From Candidatus Dojkabacteria bacterium UBA5209 (lineage in GTDB: Bacteria; Patescibacteriota; Dojkabacteria; SC72), in contig DHVL01000035.1 in NCBI GenBank assembly GCA_002412645.1, positions 10,699 to 18,605 on the forward strand: 7,907 nucleotides of DNA. Direction: 5' to 3'. The position numbers and the translations under genes are program-made. Positions within the stretch are counted from its first letter, which is position 1. Each line of letters begins with the position of its first letter. Shown one piece after another: positions 6,770 through 7,907 of the stretch. Under the pieces are notes generated by a model. That model had not been told where the DNA came from. It saw only the letters and a program-made list of their open reading frames with translations, and searched no databases.

Positions 6770-6781
6770 TGATGCTAATCT
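6753..6781 (+). promoter_or_regulatory. rpsO promoter P2, predicted leaderless
   Basis: TTGTAA (6753-6758) and TAATCT (6776-6781) are separated by 17 bp, with an extended TGC element at 6773-6775. The -10 box ends exactly 7 nt before the rpsO ATG at 6789, the same geometry as at dnaJ. It would yield a leaderless S15 mRNA next to the leadered one from P1. The -10 match is modest (TAATCT), so the call depends on the extended element and the spacing. Confidence 0.5.
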
Positions 6782-6788
6782 AGAATAT

Positions 6789-7052
6789 ATGTCACTAAAT
6801 AAAGAAGAAAAGTTGAATATAATGAAAGAGTTTGCCCTCCACGAGGGTGATACAGGTTCTCCAGAGGTACAGATTGCAATTCTTACAGAAGAGATAACTA
6901 GGTTAACGGAACATCTCAAAGATCACAAGAAAGATAATCATTCCAGAAGAGGATTACTCCAAAAGGTTGGAAAGAGGAGAAGATTAATACAATATCTTCA
7001 AATCAACGAACCAGAAAGATATGATTCTTTGTCTAAAAAAATAAAGATATAG
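6789..7052 (+). CDS. rpsO: 30S ribosomal protein S15
   Basis: The 87-residue protein is the primary rRNA-binding protein of the 30S platform, contacting the three-way junction of helices 20-22 in 16S rRNA. The diagnostic HEGDTGSPEVQIA (18-30) and the LKDHKKDNHSRRGL block (43-56) are intact, including H42, D49 and S52, which correspond to the conserved rRNA-contact residues of the family. Length is normal (usually 88-89). The start at 6789 is the only one that keeps the conserved N-terminus; no Shine-Dalgarno sequence precedes it. It sits between infB and pnp as in many bacteria, but with its own promoters and a terminator after it, so it can be expressed as a single-gene unit. Confidence 0.97.
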   Translation: MSLNKEEKLNIMKEFALHEGDTGSPEVQIAILTEEITRLTEHLKDHKKDNHSRRGLLQKVGKRRRLIQYLQINEPERYDSLSKKIKI

Positions 7053-7055
7053 GTG

Positions 7056-7084
7056 AGGGGCTTTTTATTAAGCCTTTCTTTTTC
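7056..7084 (+). terminator. Intrinsic terminator after rpsO
   Basis: AGGGGCTT (7056-7063) pairs with AAGCCTTT (7070-7077) around the 6-nt loop UUUAUU, with two G-U pairs at the base, and is followed by a T-rich stretch interrupted by one C (7078-7084). It begins 3 bp after the S15 stop codon. It separates rpsO from pnp, which in many bacteria are cotranscribed; some readthrough is likely because the T tract is imperfect. Confidence 0.6.
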
Positions 7085-7094
7085 CTCTCTCTCT

Positions 7095-7103
7095 TGCTAT
7101 AAC
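7095..7103 (+). promoter_or_regulatory. Probable pnp promoter (extended -10)
   Basis: TGC-TATAAC (7095-7103) is an extended -10 element with 5 of 6 matches in the hexamer. The -35 position at 17 bp spacing (TTTCTT, 7075-7080) is poor and lies in the rpsO terminator and pyrimidine tract. The expected start is near 7110, giving a leader of about 49 nt that carries the hairpin at 7117-7128. A weak -10-like TATCTA (7146-7151) also lies 7 nt before the ATG. Confidence 0.4.
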
Positions 7104-7116
7104 TTCAAAGTAAAAA

Positions 7117-7128
7117 GGGCTAAGGCCC
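7117..7128 (+). promoter_or_regulatory. Leader hairpin upstream of pnp, shared CUAAGG loop
   Basis: GGGC (7117-7120) and GCCC (7125-7128) enclose UAAG, so the core GGGCTAAGG is identical to nine bases of the nusA-leader terminator. On the plus strand only AAATTTT follows, so it is a weak terminator at best and more likely an RNA structure in the pnp leader. On the minus strand the same hairpin is followed by TTTTT (7116-7112) and would stop antisense transcription coming from pnp. Confidence 0.45.
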
Positions 7129-7158
7129 AAATTTTGATAATTTTATATCTATATATTT

Positions 7159-7907
7159 ATGCTTTTTAATCATAAAATACACGAGTTTGAGATAGGCGGA
7201 AGAAAGTGCTCCTTTGAAACAGGAAAGTTAGCACTTAGATCCGAGTCTGCAATATTAGCTAGAATGGGTGATACTGTTGTAGAGGTTAATGTTAATACGT
7301 CACCTGCTAAAGGAGATTTAGATTACTTTCCTCTTTCAGTAGAGTACATAGAGAGATTCTATGCATCAGGTAAGATTAACGGTTCTAGATTTGTAAAGAT
7401 AGAGAGATTCCCAAGTGATGATGCAGTACTTAAGGCAAGGATGATAGATAGGGCACTACGTCCTAGATTTCCTGAGAACTATAGAAATGAAGTAAGTCTC
7501 ATTGTAACAGTAATGTCATACGATGAAGAGAATGATCCAGTACTTTTGGCAATAAATGCAGCATCTGTTGCATTACTTAACTCATGTGCACCATTTGAGG
7601 GACCTGTATCAGGTGTAAGAATGGGAATAGTTGATGAAAAAGTACAACCTATTTACAAAAGTATGGAGGATGTAGATGAAGAGAACAAAATGAACTATGT
7701 ATTAGGTGGAGATGGGAAAATTTTCACCATGATTGATGCTGGTTGTTTTGAAATACCAGAAGAGAAAGTAATAGAGGCAATGGAGTTAAGTCTTACAGAG
7801 ATGAACATATGGGTTGAGAATCAGAATAAGTTCATAGATATGTTAGAGAAGAAAAACAAAGAGTATGTACCATTTGAAATAGATGAGAGTCTTTTAACAG
7901 ATCTTTC
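7159..7907 (+). CDS. pnp: Polyribonucleotide nucleotidyltransferase (PNPase), N-terminal part (cut by window edge)
   Basis: PNPase degrades RNA from the 3' end by phosphorolysis as a trimeric ring. The window holds the first 249 of roughly 700 residues. The first RNase PH domain is clear: FETGKLALRSESAILARMGDTVV near the start, LDYFPLSVEYIERFYASGKI, the RMIDRALRPRFP block, NEVSLIVTVMSYDEENDPVLLA, and PFEGPVSGVRMG. The helical linker domain begins near the right edge. The catalytic second PH domain and the KH and S1 domains are beyond the window. The RNA-binding loop after GKI is divergent: the usual FFRR/FFKR-E-GRPSE is replaced by a 14-residue stretch 74-87 with RFVKI and ERFPSD. The start at 7159 gives the family-typical N-terminus. 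It follows rpsO as in many bacteria, separated by a terminator and its own promoter. Confidence 0.95.
   Translation, partial: MLFNHKIHEFEIGGRKCSFETGKLALRSESAILARMGDTVVEVNVNTSPAKGDLDYFPLSVEYIERFYASGKINGSRFVKIERFPSDDAVLKARMIDRALRPRFPENYRNEVSLIVTVMSYDEENDPVLLAINAASVALLNSCAPFEGPVSGVRMGIVDEKVQPIYKSMEDVDEENKMNYVLGGDGKIFTMIDAGCFEIPEEKVIEAMELSLTEMNIWVENQNKFIDMLEKKNKEYVPFEIDESLLTDL

Noticed and set aside
3881..7107. Ten-base inverted match, TGAAGTTATA at 3881-3890 and its complement at 7098-7107
   Set aside because: The copies occupy different positions relative to their promoters (transcript start region versus -10 box) and are short; chance is the simplest explanation in AT-rich intergenic DNA.
7112..7135. 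Strong plus-strand terminator in front of pnp
   Set aside because: The 4-bp GC stem is followed by only AAATTTT on the plus strand. A T5 tract exists only for the minus strand, so the element is reported as a leader hairpin instead.
1..7907. CRISPR array, insertion sequence, attachment site, tRNA or rRNA gene
   Set aside because: No spaced direct repeats, transposase motifs, terminal inverted repeats or tRNA-like cloverleaf sequences were seen, and coding density leaves gaps of at most about 114 bp.

Overview
The window reads as a piece of a small, AT-rich bacterial genome. The most likely source is a Candidate Phyla Radiation (Patescibacteria) organism or another reduced, Gram-positive-like lineage. 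The clues are a short IF-2 without the long N-terminal extension, divergent but complete housekeeping genes, a sortase, a solute-binding protein held by an uncleaved membrane anchor instead of a lipobox, tight spacing, AT-ending codons with many AGA and ATA, and no Shine-Dalgarno sequence before any gene. The phylum is an inference; no rRNA gene is present to settle it. Glycine is encoded by GGN and no in-frame TGA occurs, so the UGA=Gly codes of Gracilibacteria and Absconditabacteria are not in use here.

Left part (1-2669, minus strand): a three-gene cell-surface operon read leftward, with gaps of 19 and 17 bp. It encodes a membrane-anchored sortase, a family 1 extracellular solute-binding protein with an N-terminal transmembrane anchor, and the first 171 residues of an unrecognised membrane-anchored extracellular protein that runs off the left edge.

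Middle (2670-2747): a compact divergent control region. The sortase promoter and the dnaJ promoter stand back to back with their -35 boxes 4 bp apart. The dnaJ promoter is covered by a degenerate CIRCE-like (HrcA) operator, and its -10 box lies 7 nt from the ATG, which predicts a leaderless dnaJ mRNA.

Right part (2748-7907, plus strand): dnaJ, then nusA-infB, rpsO and the first third of pnp. The last four follow the order of the classical rimP-nusA-ylxR-infB-rbfA-truB-rpsO-pnp cluster with rimP, ylxR, rbfA and truB missing from this place. The nusA leader has a strong intrinsic terminator between its probable promoter and its ATG, which suggests attenuation. rpsO has two good promoters, one of them leaderless, and two TGTA/TACA dyads. 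pnp has an extended -10 element and a leader hairpin with the same CUAAGG loop as the one in front of nusA.

Taken together, the right half is the transcription, translation-initiation and RNA-turnover core, and the left half is a surface module for attaching proteins and capturing a solute. I found no mobile element, CRISPR array, tRNA or rRNA. No gene-free stretch exceeds 115 bp. I see no novel multi-gene system. The most unusual signal is regulatory: TANNNT boxes placed exactly 7 nt upstream of several start codons, without any ribosome binding sites.
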